DNA of 52,760 nucleotides from an uncultured Aeromonadaceae bacterium (GTDB lineage: Bacteria; Pseudomonadota; Gammaproteobacteria; Enterobacterales; Aeromonadaceae). Location: NCBI GenBank assembly GCA_945957385.1, contig CAMFKP010000022.1, positions 1 to 52,760 of the forward strand. Reading direction: 5' to 3'. The translations under genes and the position numbers were made by a program. Shown piece by piece: positions 17,564 to 25,775 of this stretch (position 1 is its first letter; the number at the start of each line of letters is the position of its first letter). The notes beneath the pieces are model-generated. The model had not been told where the DNA came from. It made no database searches and saw only the letters and a list, made by a program, of their open reading frames with translations.

Positions 17564-18298
17564 TTAACCAATGGGTTCCGGTTTACCGAGAAACTTGGGC
17601 TGTTTGTCGAGCAGATAGACATCCATTAAACACAGCACGCGCGCCAGCAGCTCGCGTATGCGTGTCTTGATGCCGCCGTAGGCATTGACATCCTCGGCAT
17701 TGAATCCGATAGCCTGGATACCGAAGTGACGTGCCAGGTAGAGGGCGCGTTCATTGTGGAACTGTTGCGAGACCAGAGTGTAACTTTGCTGACCAAAGAC
17801 TTCGCGGGCGCGGACAACCGAATCCAGAGTGCGAAAGCCGGCGTAATCGCTGTAGATGCGCTCGGCCGGAATTCCGGCACGGATCAATGCGCGGCGCATC
17901 TCGCGTGGTTCGTTGTAACTGAGGGTGGCATTATCCCCCGAAACGAGGAAGAAACTGGCTTTGCCATGGTGATAGAGTGCGGCGGCGGCCGCGATACGGT
18001 TATGGAAGTAATCATTAGGTGAACCGTCGGCAAAATAACGGGATGTACCAAGCACGACCGCGACTTTGTTGTACGGGATTTGCTCGACATCCTGATAGGT
18101 GTAGTGGCGCATGTCGGAGATGAGATAGTCAGCCAATATGACCATGCCGATGGCAACCAGTAGCACGCTCCCTGCGATGGCCGATACCCAGCGCAGCAGG
18201 TGCGGCCTGTGCAAATGCTGATGCAGGCCTCGATATAACCGCTGCCAGCAACGGGCTTGTGTGGTAGCAGGGGGGGTGGGTGACGTTGGCGGAATCAT
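17564..18298 (-). CDS. sanA: SanA-like envelope protein (DUF218/YdcF fold)
   Basis: A 244-residue inner-membrane-anchored protein. A basic N-terminus precedes one membrane span (about 36-58), followed by a periplasmic DUF218 domain: VAVVLGTSRYFADGSPNDYFHNRI, FFLVSGDNATLSYNEPREMRRALIRAGIPAERIYSDYAGFRTLDSVVRAREVFG, and SQQFHNERALYLARHFGIQA. The order and wording match E. coli SanA, whose loss causes vancomycin sensitivity at high temperature; the family is tied to outer-membrane barrier and peptidoglycan/ECA metabolism, but its reaction is not settled. The N-terminal cytosolic region (~35 residues, Pro/Thr then His/Arg-rich) is longer than in E. coli. It lies 69 bp upstream of norR1. Confidence 0.88.
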   Translation of the reverse strand: MIPPTSPTPPATTQARCWQRLYRGLHQHLHRPHLLRWVSAIAGSVLLVAIGMVILADYLISDMRHYTYQDVEQIPYNKVAVVLGTSRYFADGSPNDYFHNRIAAAAALYHHGKASFFLVSGDNATLSYNEPREMRRALIRAGIPAERIYSDYAGFRTLDSVVRAREVFGQQSYTLVSQQFHNERALYLARHFGIQAIGFNAEDVNAYGGIKTRIRELLARVLCLMDVYLLDKQPKFLGKPEPIG

Positions 18299-18440
18299 CT
18301 TGGTAAATCGTTTCCAACCGTGGGCTGTATTAGCCTATGGCGATGAATAGTCTCAGGTTACTATCCGCCCGAAGGTTGGTAAACCATTTGGCACGCAAGA
18401 TGATCGCTGTTTTTTTCGTACTCGCCGAAACGCGATAAGA

Positions 18441-18463
18441 GGACCAGAAGATGTATCTGGTCC
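18441..18463 (-). terminator. Putative terminator after lipA
   Basis: GGACCAGA / TCTGGTCC (8-bp stem, 7-base loop) lies 10 bases beyond the lipA stop. The tail on the minus strand is only weakly T-rich (TCTTATC). The remaining ~140 bp up to sanA hold nothing else I can assign. Confidence 0.5.
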
Positions 18464-18472
18464 CTTTGGCGT

Positions 18473-19438
18473 TTATTTGACTTCCTGGCCTTGCGCCTGC
18501 AAATCAGCGTGGTAAGAGGAGCGTACAAACGGCCCGCAGGCGGCGTGTGTAAAGCCCAGATCGAGGGCTATCTGTTTGAGCTCATCAAACTCATGCGGCG
18601 GAACGTAGCGCTTCACGGGCAGATGATGGCGGCTCGGCTGCAGATATTGTCCCAGTGTCAGCATTGTGACACCGTGGGCACGCAAGTCCTTGAGCACCTG
18701 CACTATCTCTTCGTTAGTCTCACCTAGACCCATCATCACACCGGACTTGGTTGGTAGACCAGGGTGTTGTTCGCCCATGCGGCGTAGCAGCTCGAGTGAC
18801 CACTTGTAGTCGGCTCCGGGGCGGGCGGTGCGATACAAGCGAGGTGCTGTTTCCAGGTTGTGATTGAACACATCTGGCGGATTGAGTTTGAGAATCTCCA
18901 GTGCGGTCTCCATGCGTCCACGGAAATCGGGTGTCAGGATTTCGATACGGGTCGAAGGGGACTCCTCGCGGATAGCGGCGATACAGTCGGCAAAATGCTG
19001 GGCCCCTCCATCACGCAGATCGTCACGATCTACCGATGTGATGACCACATATTTGAGTTTCATTTCTGCAATGGTGCGTGCCAGCTTACGTGGCTCTTCA
19101 CTATCAGGGCTCAGTGGTCGGCCATGAGCAACATCGCAGAAGGGACAGCGACGCGTGCAGATTGCTCCCAGGATCATGAATGTGGCCGTACCGTGGTTGA
19201 AACATTCAGCCAGATTCGGGCAGGAGGCCTCCTCACAAACCGAGTGCAGGTTGTTCTTGCGCATGATGTTCTTGACGGCTTGAATCTTCTCGCCACTGGC
19301 TGGCAGACGGATCCGCATCCAGTCCGGCTTCGGTAGCGGAGCATCGTCAGTCTCGGGCATGAACTTGACTGGGATCAGGGCCATCTTATCGGCATCACGC
19401 AGTTTGACGCCTGCTTCAATACGTACGGTTTTACTCAT
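18473..19438 (-). CDS. lipA: Lipoyl synthase
   Basis: A 321-residue radical-SAM enzyme that inserts two sulfurs into octanoyl groups on lipoyl domains, completing lipoate made by LipB. Both clusters are readable: the auxiliary cluster cysteines Cys68, Cys73, Cys79 ([12 protein letters not shown]) and the radical-SAM CxxxCxxC at Cys94, Cys98, Cys101 (CTRRCPFC). The C-terminal serine ligand region ([10 protein letters not shown]) is also present. These positions and the length equal those of E. coli LipA. The start at 19438 ([10 protein letters not shown]) overlaps the lipB stop as ATGA, so translation is coupled; the longer open frame upstream is lipB sequence read in another frame. Confidence 0.97.
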   Translation of the reverse strand: MSKTVRIEAGVKLRDADKMALIPVKFMPETDDAPLPKPDWMRIRLPASGEKIQAVKNIMRKNNLHSVCEEASCPNLAECFNHGTATFMILGAICTRRCPFCDVAHGRPLSPDSEEPRKLARTIAEMKLKYVVITSVDRDDLRDGGAQHFADCIAAIREESPSTRIEILTPDFRGRMETALEILKLNPPDVFNHNLETAPRLYRTARPGADYKWSLELLRRMGEQHPGLPTKSGVMMGLGETNEEIVQVLKDLRAHGVTMLTLGQYLQPSRHHLPVKRYVPPHEFDELKQIALDLGFTHAACGPFVRSSYHADLQAQGQEVK

Positions 19439-20088
19439 AGGGTCGGCTCTTGAGTTGTATCTGTCCATTCGTCAATGGCCAGGTGGCGGCAGAGGTGAGG
19501 CAACAGACGTATTGCAGCTTCCTCAACTTGTTGTGGACCGCCGAGTTGGGCGGTCTGGGTCATCTCCAGTCCGGCGTAACCACAGGGGTTTATCTGCTGA
19601 AATGGGCTCAAATCCATATTGACGTTCAGTGCCAAGCCATGGAATGAACACCCGCGCCGGATCCGCAATCCCAGCGAGGCAATCTTGGCTCCATTCACAT
19701 AAACACCCGGTGCATCTGGCTTGGGGTAGGCCGCAATGGCCTCGCTTGCCAGCAGATCGACGATAGCGGATTCGATAGCGGTCACGACATCACGCACGCC
19801 AAGCCCACGTCGCCGCAGATCGAGCAGCAGGTAAACAATCAACTGCCCTGGTCCGTGATACGTTATCTGGCCGCCGCGATCGGATTGCACGACAGGAATA
19901 TCACTGCGTTGCAGCAGATGTTCTGCCTTACCGGCTTGGCCTTGAGTGAAGACAGCGTGATGCTGCAGCAACCAGATCTCGTCAGCTGTCGTTGCGGTAC
20001 GCTGATCAGTGAAGGTTTGCATCGCCTGCCAGATCGGCTGGTAGGGTTGCAATCCCAGATGACGGACTATGAGTGGCGCAGGTTGCAC
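19435..20088 (-). CDS. lipB: Octanoyl-[ACP]:protein N-octanoyltransferase
   Basis: A 217-residue enzyme that moves octanoate from acyl carrier protein to lipoyl domains. Motifs include [76 protein letters not shown] and INPCGYAG, with catalytic Cys169 and Lys135. I place the start at a GTG (20086-20088): AAGGAA lies six bases upstream, alignment with E. coli LipB begins here, and the nearby ATG at 20090-20092 is out of frame. The frame stays open further upstream, but that part shows no similarity. It ends in a 4-base overlap with lipA. Confidence 0.94.
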   Translation of the reverse strand: MQPAPLIVRHLGLQPYQPIWQAMQTFTDQRTATTADEIWLLQHHAVFTQGQAGKAEHLLQRSDIPVVQSDRGGQITYHGPGQLIVYLLLDLRRRGLGVRDVVTAIESAIVDLLASEAIAAYPKPDAPGVYVNGAKIASLGLRIRRGCSFHGLALNVNMDLSPFQQINPCGYAGLEMTQTAQLGGPQQVEEAAIRLLPHLCRHLAIDEWTDTTQEPTL

Positions 20089-20164
20089 GCATGTTTCCTT
20101 TTTGTTAACAGCGAACGGTATTATACCCACCCTACCTGCGAATGTCAGCCATGGTGGATCGGGA

Positions 20165-20434
20165 TCACAGAACCACTCGGACCAGTTCCAGTTTGCCCAG
20201 CGCTTCATACATGGTTTCGAGATGTTCTTTGCTGGTCGCCGTGACAGTCACGGTTACCGAGAGGTAATTGCCTTTTGCGCTGGGTTTTGTTGTCGGGACA
20301 TAGTCGCCTGGAGCATGCAGCTGCAGGACACTGATCACCTGGTCAGCCAGTTCGGGGTGAGACACTCCGAGTACTTTAAAGGGAAACTGGCAGGGGAAAT
20401 CCAGCAGTTCATCAAATTTGGTATTCAGGGCCAT
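20165..20434 (-). CDS. ybeD: YbeD / DUF493 family protein
   Basis: An 89-residue small protein with an ACT-like alpha-beta fold. It aligns along its length with E. coli Ybe[72 protein letters not shown]. The start is placed at [11 protein letters not shown] (20434) by this alignment; an upstream in-frame ATG at 20461 would add nine residues. It precedes lipB, as in other gammaproteobacteria, and is thought to be linked to lipoate metabolism only by that context. Its function is unproven. Confidence 0.92.
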   Translation of the reverse strand: MALNTKFDELLDFPCQFPFKVLGVSHPELADQVISVLQLHAPGDYVPTTKPSAKGNYLSVTVTVTATSKEHLETMYEALGKLELVRVVL

Positions 20435-20497
20435 AGCGTTCTCTTGAATGAGTGAGCTCAACGGTTTAGACCGTCATGAGCGATATAAGTGCCAATA

Positions 20498-20525
20498 AAC
20501 AGGCCCTGACAATGCAGGGCCTGTT
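20498..20525 (-). terminator. Terminator-like hairpin between dacA and ybeD
   Basis: AACAGGCCCT / AGGGCCTGTT, a perfect 10-bp stem with an 8-base loop, lies 27 bases after the dacA stop. On the minus strand it is followed by TATTGG, a weak T-tract, so partial read-through into ybeD-lipB-lipA is likely. Confidence 0.6.
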
Positions 20526-20551
20526 GGTTTCAGATTATCTGCGCGATGAGG

Positions 20552-21781
20552 TTAGGCGAGCAGACGATGGAACAACAGGATCAGGTAGTCCCACAGTCGG
20601 CTGAAGAGGCTACCTTCGTTGACTTCTTCAAGCGCGACCAGCGGATATTGCGCCACATCTTTGCCATCCAGCTTCAGATAGATGGTGCCTACGGCCTCAC
20701 CCTTCTTGATGGGGGCGTCGAGCTCACCTTTCAACTGGAAATCGGCTTTCAGTTTGCTGGCGCTGTTACGCGGGACTACCAGGTTTATTTCCTCGGCGGT
20801 TCCGAGCTGAATTTCGCTCTTGTCTCCCATCCAGATCCGTTGGGTGGCCAGGACGGCACCCGCTTTATAAGGAGTGACATTCTGATAGAAGCGGAATCCG
20901 TAAGTGAGCAGTTTTTTACTCTCTTCGGCACGTTGTGCTTCGCTACCGGATCCGATGACCACTGAAATCAGTCGCATGTTGTCCGGGCCGGTCGCAGAAG
21001 CTACCAGATTGTAACCAACTTCACTGACGTGGCCGGTTTTGATGCCATCCACGGCCAGACTCTTGTCCCACAACAGGCGGTTACGGTTGTGCTGCACTAT
21101 GCCGTTGAAGGTGAAATCCTTCTGCGAGTAGATCGCATATTCCTCTGGGAGGTCATGGATCAGAGCACGACCGAGCAGGGCCATGTCGTAGGCAGTCGAG
21201 TAGTGGTTTTCGTCATACAGACCGTGAGCATTGACGAAATGGGTCTCTTTCATACCAATGCGTTGCGCCCACTGGTTCATCAGGCTAGCGAAAGAGTCCT
21301 CCGAGCCGGCAACGTGTTCCGCCATCGCTATGCAGGCGTCGTTACCGGATTGAATGATGATGCCCTTGTTGAGATTTTCAACACTGACCTGCTTACCTAC
21401 CTCGATGAACATCTTGGACGAGTCTGAGTAATTCTTGGCCCAGGCATTCTGGCTGATAGTCACCATATCCGTCGGTTTGATGCGGCCAGACTTGAGCTCT
21501 TGACCAATGACATAGGATGTCATCATCTTGGTCAGGCTGGCGGGCGGCAGGCGTTCATGCTCATTTGAACCAATCAACACCTGGCCGGTATGATAGTCCA
21601 TCAACAGATAGGCTTTAGCCGCAATCTGGGGAGGGCTTGGCAAGGCAATCGGTGCCGGCGCCGGCATTGGCTTCGGATCGGGAGTGGGTTTTGCATCCGG
21701 TGTCGGGACGACATCGGCCGCCATCACGGCAGCGGACAGGGTAAACGCGCTGCAGAAGAGAAGGGTTTTTGCCAGTTTCAA
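20552..21781 (-). CDS. dacA: D-alanyl-D-alanine carboxypeptidase (PBP5-type)
   Basis: A 409-residue low-molecular-weight penicillin-binding protein that removes the terminal D-Ala from peptidoglycan stem peptides. It has a signal peptide (1-21), then an unusual Pro/Lys/Ala-rich linker (about 24-51) before the catalytic domain. Active-site motifs: Ser82-x-x-Lys85 (ASLTK), Ser145-Gly-Asn147 (QSGND) and Lys248-Thr-Gly250 (GIKTG). A beta-rich PBP5 C-domain follows, then a C-terminal amphipathic helix (SLFSRLWDYLILLFHRLLA) that would anchor it to the outer face of the inner membrane. It lies downstream of two rlpA genes with its own promoter candidate. Confidence 0.95.
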   Translation of the reverse strand: MKLAKTLLFCSAFTLSAAVMAADVVPTPDAKPTPDPKPMPAPAPIALPSPPQIAAKAYLLMDYHTGQVLIGSNEHERLPPASLTKMMTSYVIGQELKSGRIKPTDMVTISQNAWAKNYSDSSKMFIEVGKQVSVENLNKGIIIQSGNDACIAMAEHVAGSEDSFASLMNQWAQRIGMKETHFVNAHGLYDENHYSTAYDMALLGRALIHDLPEEYAIYSQKDFTFNGIVQHNRNRLLWDKSLAVDGIKTGHVSEVGYNLVASATGPDNMRLISVVIGSGSEAQRAEESKKLLTYGFRFYQNVTPYKAGAVLATQRIWMGDKSEIQLGTAEEINLVVPRNSASKLKADFQLKGELDAPIKKGEAVGTIYLKLDGKDVAQYPLVALEEVNEGSLFSRLWDYLILLFHRLLA

Positions 21782-21842
21782 CGTCGTGATCCTTGGTTGT
21801 ATTGGCCCGGATCATCGGCCGGACCTGTTCGCGAGGGTTGCC

Positions 21843-21851
21843 ACTATAGCA
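21843..21851 (-). promoter_or_regulatory. Extended -10 promoter candidate for dacA
   Basis: On the minus strand TGCTATAGT gives an extended -10 (TGn-TATAGT) about 65 bases before the dacA ATG. The -35 region is poor. Confidence 0.45.
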
Positions 21852-21903
21852 AAAGGTGTTGCGCTTGGCAGCCCTTGTTCAGGCCTCGTTGCACTGCCAT
21901 TGA

Positions 21904-22791
21904 TCAATAAACGAAATAGGCTTGCCGTAATCCGGCATCTCGCACGACGGTGAGCATAGCGTCGGCTTGTTGCGGCGCGAGGGGGCCCATATGTAGTCGG
22001 TACATCTGGTTTGCATTGACGATGGTAATCGGTGTGCCAAATTTTTGGCTTAAGCGACTAGCCTCCTCGCGTGCGCGACTAGCCGAATCGGTGGCGAGCA
22101 GTTGTATGGTTTTAGCCTGACTCTGTGCAATGAGCTGGTCGGCATTGGCGGGACGAGGTGGGTGAACTAAATCCAGTCTGACCTTAGCTATGCCTTGGCC
22201 GACGATACCAAGACGTTGGGCCGCGCCATAGGAGAGATCCAATATTCTGTTGTCATGAAACGGGCCGCGATCATTGATACGGACTATCAATGATCGCCCA
22301 TTCTCTTTGTTCGTGACACGGACATAACACGGGATTGGCAAGTGTTTGTGTGCTGCTGAAATGGCGTATTGATCATAGACCTCGCCATTGGAGGTGAAAC
22401 GGCCGTGAAACCCGGGCCCATACCAAGAAGCTGTGCCTTCTTCACTGTATTGCTCAATGTCTCGCCAGACTTTATAGGATTGGCCGAAGACTTCGTAGTC
22501 GTTGTTGCCGATACGACTGTAGGGCTCAAAACGGGGAGGGGTGCTACCTAGCGGGATCAGCGCAGGATCGAGTCGACCGTAATCCTTGCTTACGGCATAA
22601 CGAGAGCTTGTCTGTTCGGTCTCCGGTAACGGACTAGCAACGGTGCGAAAATGAAAACCGGGGTTAGTTTCGTTTTCTACTGTAATCTTGGGTTCGGAGA
22701 TATGGGTCCGATACTCGTGGACTTCAGTGACACAGCCACTGAGCGCTGTCAGTGACAACACTGCAAGTAGGCTTGGTATGATTCCTTTCAT
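21904..22791 (-). CDS. rlpA: Septal lipoprotein RlpA, copy A (DPBB + SPOR)
   Basis: A 295-residue lipoprotein. The signal ends in a lipobox LSGC (Cys19). The double-psi beta-barrel (about 115-210) carries EEGTASWYGPGFHGRFTSNGEVYDQYAISAAHKHLPIP and VRINDRGPFHDNRILDLSYGAA. The Glu, His and Asp that are catalytic in lytic RlpA proteins acting on denuded glycans are kept. A C-terminal SPOR domain (about 225-295: AKTIQLLATDSASRAREEASRLSQKFG, YRLHMGPLAPQQAD) would bind denuded glycan at the septum. It follows a near-identical second copy (copy B) after 151 bp on the same strand. The N-terminal region (20-90) is longer than in copy B. Confidence 0.92.
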   Translation of the reverse strand: MKGIIPSLLAVLSLTALSGCVTEVHEYRTHISEPKITVENETNPGFHFRTVASPLPETEQTSSRYAVSKDYGRLDPALIPLGSTPPRFEPYSRIGNNDYEVFGQSYKVWRDIEQYSEEGTASWYGPGFHGRFTSNGEVYDQYAISAAHKHLPIPCYVRVTNKENGRSLIVRINDRGPFHDNRILDLSYGAAQRLGIVGQGIAKVRLDLVHPPRPANADQLIAQSQAKTIQLLATDSASRAREEASRLSQKFGTPITIVNANQMYRLHMGPLAPQQADAMLTVVRDAGLRQAYFVY

Positions 22792-22942
22792 TCTGTAGCT
22801 TCCATCTGGTTCTCAACCGGGCGCCGCCAGAAGGCGGTCTCTTCCATGGGCGACAGACTGCGTCGGCGGGAGAGTGTCGTTTTTTCCCCCGTTACGGTCA
22901 AGACTTGTTCTGATAGTTTGCGATCCGCATGACACCTCTGTG

Positions 22943-23710
22943 TCAATTGACAAAAAAGGCCTGCTGGTAGCCATTACTGCGCAATCGTCTGAGTGCAGCC
23001 TCGGCTTTATCTTTTTCAAGTGGTCCGACCTGTAGTCGAAATACCTCATTGGCACTGACAATTCGTACTGCATCACCATATTCACGCCGTAATGGTGAGG
23101 CGGCGGCTTCAGCCTTACTGGCCGAGCTGGTGGCCATTAACTGGATTGTCCTTGCCTCATGTCGAGCAATGATCTCGTCGGCATTGGCTGGTCGCGGCAC
23201 TTTAATCAGCTCAACACGAACATGCGCAGTGCCTGGTCCGACGATACCGAGTCGACTGGCTGCGCCATGGGAGAGGTCCAGGATCCGGTCGCCGTGGAAG
23301 GGACCTCGGTCATTAACCCGTACGACGATGGCCTGGCCATTGTCCAGATTGGTCACTTTCAAATAGGAGGGGAGCGGTAAATTCTTATGCGCAGCCGAGA
23401 TGGACTCCTGATCGTACAGTTCACCATTGGATGTATACAAGCCATGAAATCCAGGGCCGTACCATGACGCCGTCCCTTCTTCCACATAGTTATCTATGCC
23501 GTTCCAGACTTTGTAGTCTTGTCCAAAAACAACGTAATCCTTATTGCCGATACGACTAGGTGGCTCAAATCGCGGTGTGACACCTCCGACGCCCGCGAGA
23601 TCGGGAGTGGTATTGTGCGCCGGTTGCGATGGCGGTGTGTGGGTAGTTGATGTCTGGCTACATGCAGTCAGTGCCAGCAGTGCCAGTAGACATAGAACTT
23701 TATTGAGCAT
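22943..23710 (-). CDS. rlpA: Septal lipoprotein RlpA, copy B (DPBB + SPOR)
   Basis: A 255-residue lipoprotein with lipobox LTAC (Cys17), a short Thr/Pro-rich linker, a DPBB domain (EEGTASWYGPGFHGLYTSNGELYDQESISAAHKNLPLP, VRVNDRGPFHGDRILDLSHGAA) and a SPOR domain (ARTIQLMATSSASKAEAAASPLRREYG, FRLQVGPLEKDKAEAALRRL). The Glu, His and Asp of the lytic site are present. Across the barrel it is highly similar to copy A (PRFEP-SRIGN-DY-VFGQ-YKVW), so the two arose by tandem duplication. Its ATG lies inside the end of mltB (11-base overlap), so this copy is coupled to the mrdA-mrdB-mltB operon. Confidence 0.92.
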   Translation of the reverse strand: MLNKVLCLLALLALTACSQTSTTHTPPSQPAHNTTPDLAGVGGVTPRFEPPSRIGNKDYVVFGQDYKVWNGIDNYVEEGTASWYGPGFHGLYTSNGELYDQESISAAHKNLPLPSYLKVTNLDNGQAIVVRVNDRGPFHGDRILDLSHGAASRLGIVGPGTAHVRVELIKVPRPANADEIIARHEARTIQLMATSSASKAEAAASPLRREYGDAVRIVSANEVFRLQVGPLEKDKAEAALRRLRSNGYQQAFFVN

Positions 23711-24665
23711 GATAAGCGTGAGCCAATTCCTGACTTAATTGGTAAACCGCCATGGCATAAAGCGGGCTTCGATTATAGCGGGTTATAACATAGAAATTAT
23801 GGCGTACCACCCAGTACTCATTGCCTGTTGGTTGCTCAAGTCTAAGTAATTTCACTGGGGTGTCAGCAGGCAGATCCGTGCTTATTCTCACACCGACGTC
23901 ATGCAATTGTTTCCAGCTATGAATCAAGTCAGGGTTATCAGTGAGTATGCCCGCTGGCAGTGGGGTGATAAGGGTTGCAGGAGTGGCCACCGGCTCACCG
24001 TAATGCCAGCCGTGTTCGGCAAAATAATTGGCAACACTACCGATGGCGTCGGCAGGGTTGGCAAAGAGATCCTTGTGGCCATCGTTGTCGAAGTCGACGG
24101 CAAAATGCAGATAACTTGTGGGCATAAATTGCCCCATGCCCATGGCCCCAGCATAGGAACCCATGGGTTGGCGCAGTGGCCACTTCTGCTCATTGGCCAG
24201 TCGCACAAACTGCGCAAACTCTTTGCTGAAATAGGGTGCGCGTTCTGGATAGTGAAAACCCAGCGTATAAAGTGCATCCAGTACCGGATGATTGCCCATT
24301 CGGGTACCGAAATAGGTTTCTATTCCTATGATGGCGACCACCACCTCGGGTGGAACTTGCATCCGTACGGCAGCCCGATCGAGCTGACTGGCGTTTTTTC
24401 TCCAGAAGGCAACACCTTGGCGAATGCGATCCGGGGTAATAAAGAGCGGACGATATTGATACCAAGGTTTGGCTTCCCAAGGACGCTGGATGGCATCCAG
24501 CACACTTTGCCGAAATTGTGCTTGCTGCATTCCGGTCACAAGCTGTTCGAGTGAAATGTTTAATTCCTGACTGAGTGTCTCAAGACGAGCGTGATCCTCA
24601 GGGCGAACTTCTGCGGCGAAGCCGGGTAGGCTCAAACTCAATATCAATAACACAAGCAAACGCAT
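23700..24665 (-). CDS. mltB: Membrane-bound-type lytic murein transglycosylase B
   Basis: A 321-residue exported lytic transglycosylase of the MltB/Slt35 family that cleaves peptidoglycan to 1,6-anhydromuropeptides. The catalytic glutamate is Glu116 in AIIGIETYFGTRMGNHPVLDALYTLGF; GSYAGAMGMGQFMPTSYLHFAVDFDNDGHKDLF contains the family core and an EF-hand-like metal loop. Unlike E. coli MltB there is no lipobox: the signal peptide (1-18, LSLPGFAA) looks like ordinary signal peptidase I type, so the enzyme should be soluble in the periplasm. It lies 12 bp after mrdB and overlaps the next gene, rlpA copy B. Confidence 0.93.
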   Translation of the reverse strand: MRLLVLLILSLSLPGFAAEVRPEDHARLETLSQELNISLEQLVTGMQQAQFRQSVLDAIQRPWEAKPWYQYRPLFITPDRIRQGVAFWRKNASQLDRAAVRMQVPPEVVVAIIGIETYFGTRMGNHPVLDALYTLGFHYPERAPYFSKEFAQFVRLANEQKWPLRQPMGSYAGAMGMGQFMPTSYLHFAVDFDNDGHKDLFANPADAIGSVANYFAEHGWHYGEPVATPATLITPLPAGILTDNPDLIHSWKQLHDVGVRISTDLPADTPVKLLRLEQPTGNEYWVVRHNFYVITRYNRSPLYAMAVYQLSQELAHAYHAQ

Positions 24666-24677
24666 CTGGAGATTGCC

Positions 24678-25775
24678 TCAAGCCAGAAGGCGGCGGTGAG
24701 TCTGGATGGACATCAAGATGCCGAATCCAGCAGCGAGCGTCACCATGGAGGTGCCGCCATAACTGATCAGTGGTAACGGCACCCCGACCACCGGCAGCAG
24801 CCCACTGACCATGCCGATGTTAACAAAGACATAGAAGAAGAACGTCAGCGTCAACGCACCGCCCAGCAGGCGCTCGAAAGAGCCCTGTGCATTCAGGCTG
24901 ATACTCATGCAACGCGCGATGACGTATAGGTAGAGGCACATCAACAGCATGAAGCCGATCATGCCAAATTCTTCGCTGAAAACGGCGAAAATGAAGTCCG
25001 TATGGCGCTCAGGCAAAAACTCAAGCTGGGATTGAGTACCATTGAGCCAACCTTTACCAAATAAGCCGCCCGAACCAATGGCAATTTTCGACTGGATAAT
25101 GTGATAGCCAGTTCCTAGCGGGTCGGTTTCCGGATCCAGGAACGTGAGCACCCGTTGTCGCTGGTAATCATGCATCAGGAAGAACCAGAGCACCGGCAAG
25201 AAGGCACCAACGGCGAGCATGGCGCCGAGAATCAGATACCAGTTGATACCCGCCAGGAAAATCACAAAGCAGCCGGCCACGGCGACCAAAATGGATGTTC
25301 CCAGATCGGGTTGTTCGGCGATTTGTAAGGTAGGGATAAACACCAGCATCAGCGCGATTGCTACCTGTTTAAACGTTGGGGGTAGGGCATGCCGGCTTAG
25401 ATAAGCGGCGATGGTCATCGGCATGATGATCTTCAGAAATTCGGACGGTTGGAATTTGATGAATCCCAGATCAAGCCAACGTTGGGCGCCCTTGCCGATG
25501 TGACCAAATACCATCACACACAGCAATAAGAAGACACAGACCGCAAAGGCGGGCGGCGCCCAGCGCGCGTAAAACGCAGGTGGAAACTGCGCCATGAAAA
25601 TCATCAGTGCAAACGCCATTGAGGTACGAATGAGCTGGCGCCCCAACATCTCGGGATGCATACCGGAGGCTGAGTAGAGGACAACCAGGCTGACGCAAAG
25701 CAGTCCGAACAATCCCAGCAGCAGTGGCAGATCGATATGGAATCGATGCCAGATAGAACGATGGGGGTTGTTCAT
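24678..25775 (-). CDS. mrdB: Rod-shape SEDS glycosyltransferase RodA
   Basis: A 365-residue SEDS-family peptidoglycan polymerase with about ten membrane helices, which works with PBP2 in the elongasome. Typical segments include RWLDLGFIKFQPSEFLKIIMPMTIAAYLSR, EQPDLGTSILVAVAGCFVIFLAGINWY, DPETDPLGTGYHIIQSKIAIGSGGLFGKGWLNGTQSQLEFLPERHTDFIFAVFSEEFGMIGF and GVPLPLISYGGTSM. The catalytic aspartate is expected in the large periplasmic loop near EFLPERHTDF. The ATG overlaps the mrdA stop by one base (TGATG), so RodA and PBP2 are translationally coupled. Confidence 0.95.
   Translation of the reverse strand: MNNPHRSIWHRFHIDLPLLLGLFGLLCVSLVVLYSASGMHPEMLGRQLIRTSMAFALMIFMAQFPPAFYARWAPPAFAVCVFLLLCVMVFGHIGKGAQRWLDLGFIKFQPSEFLKIIMPMTIAAYLSRHALPPTFKQVAIALMLVFIPTLQIAEQPDLGTSILVAVAGCFVIFLAGINWYLILGAMLAVGAFLPVLWFFLMHDYQRQRVLTFLDPETDPLGTGYHIIQSKIAIGSGGLFGKGWLNGTQSQLEFLPERHTDFIFAVFSEEFGMIGFMLLMCLYLYVIARCMSISLNAQGSFERLLGGALTLTFFFYVFVNIGMVSGLLPVVGVPLPLISYGGTSMVTLAAGFGILMSIQTHRRLLA

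Noticed and set aside
18361..18400. TTGGCACG sequence resembling a -24 element near sanA
   Set aside because: No -12 TTGC at the right spacing, and it would read into lipA antisense.
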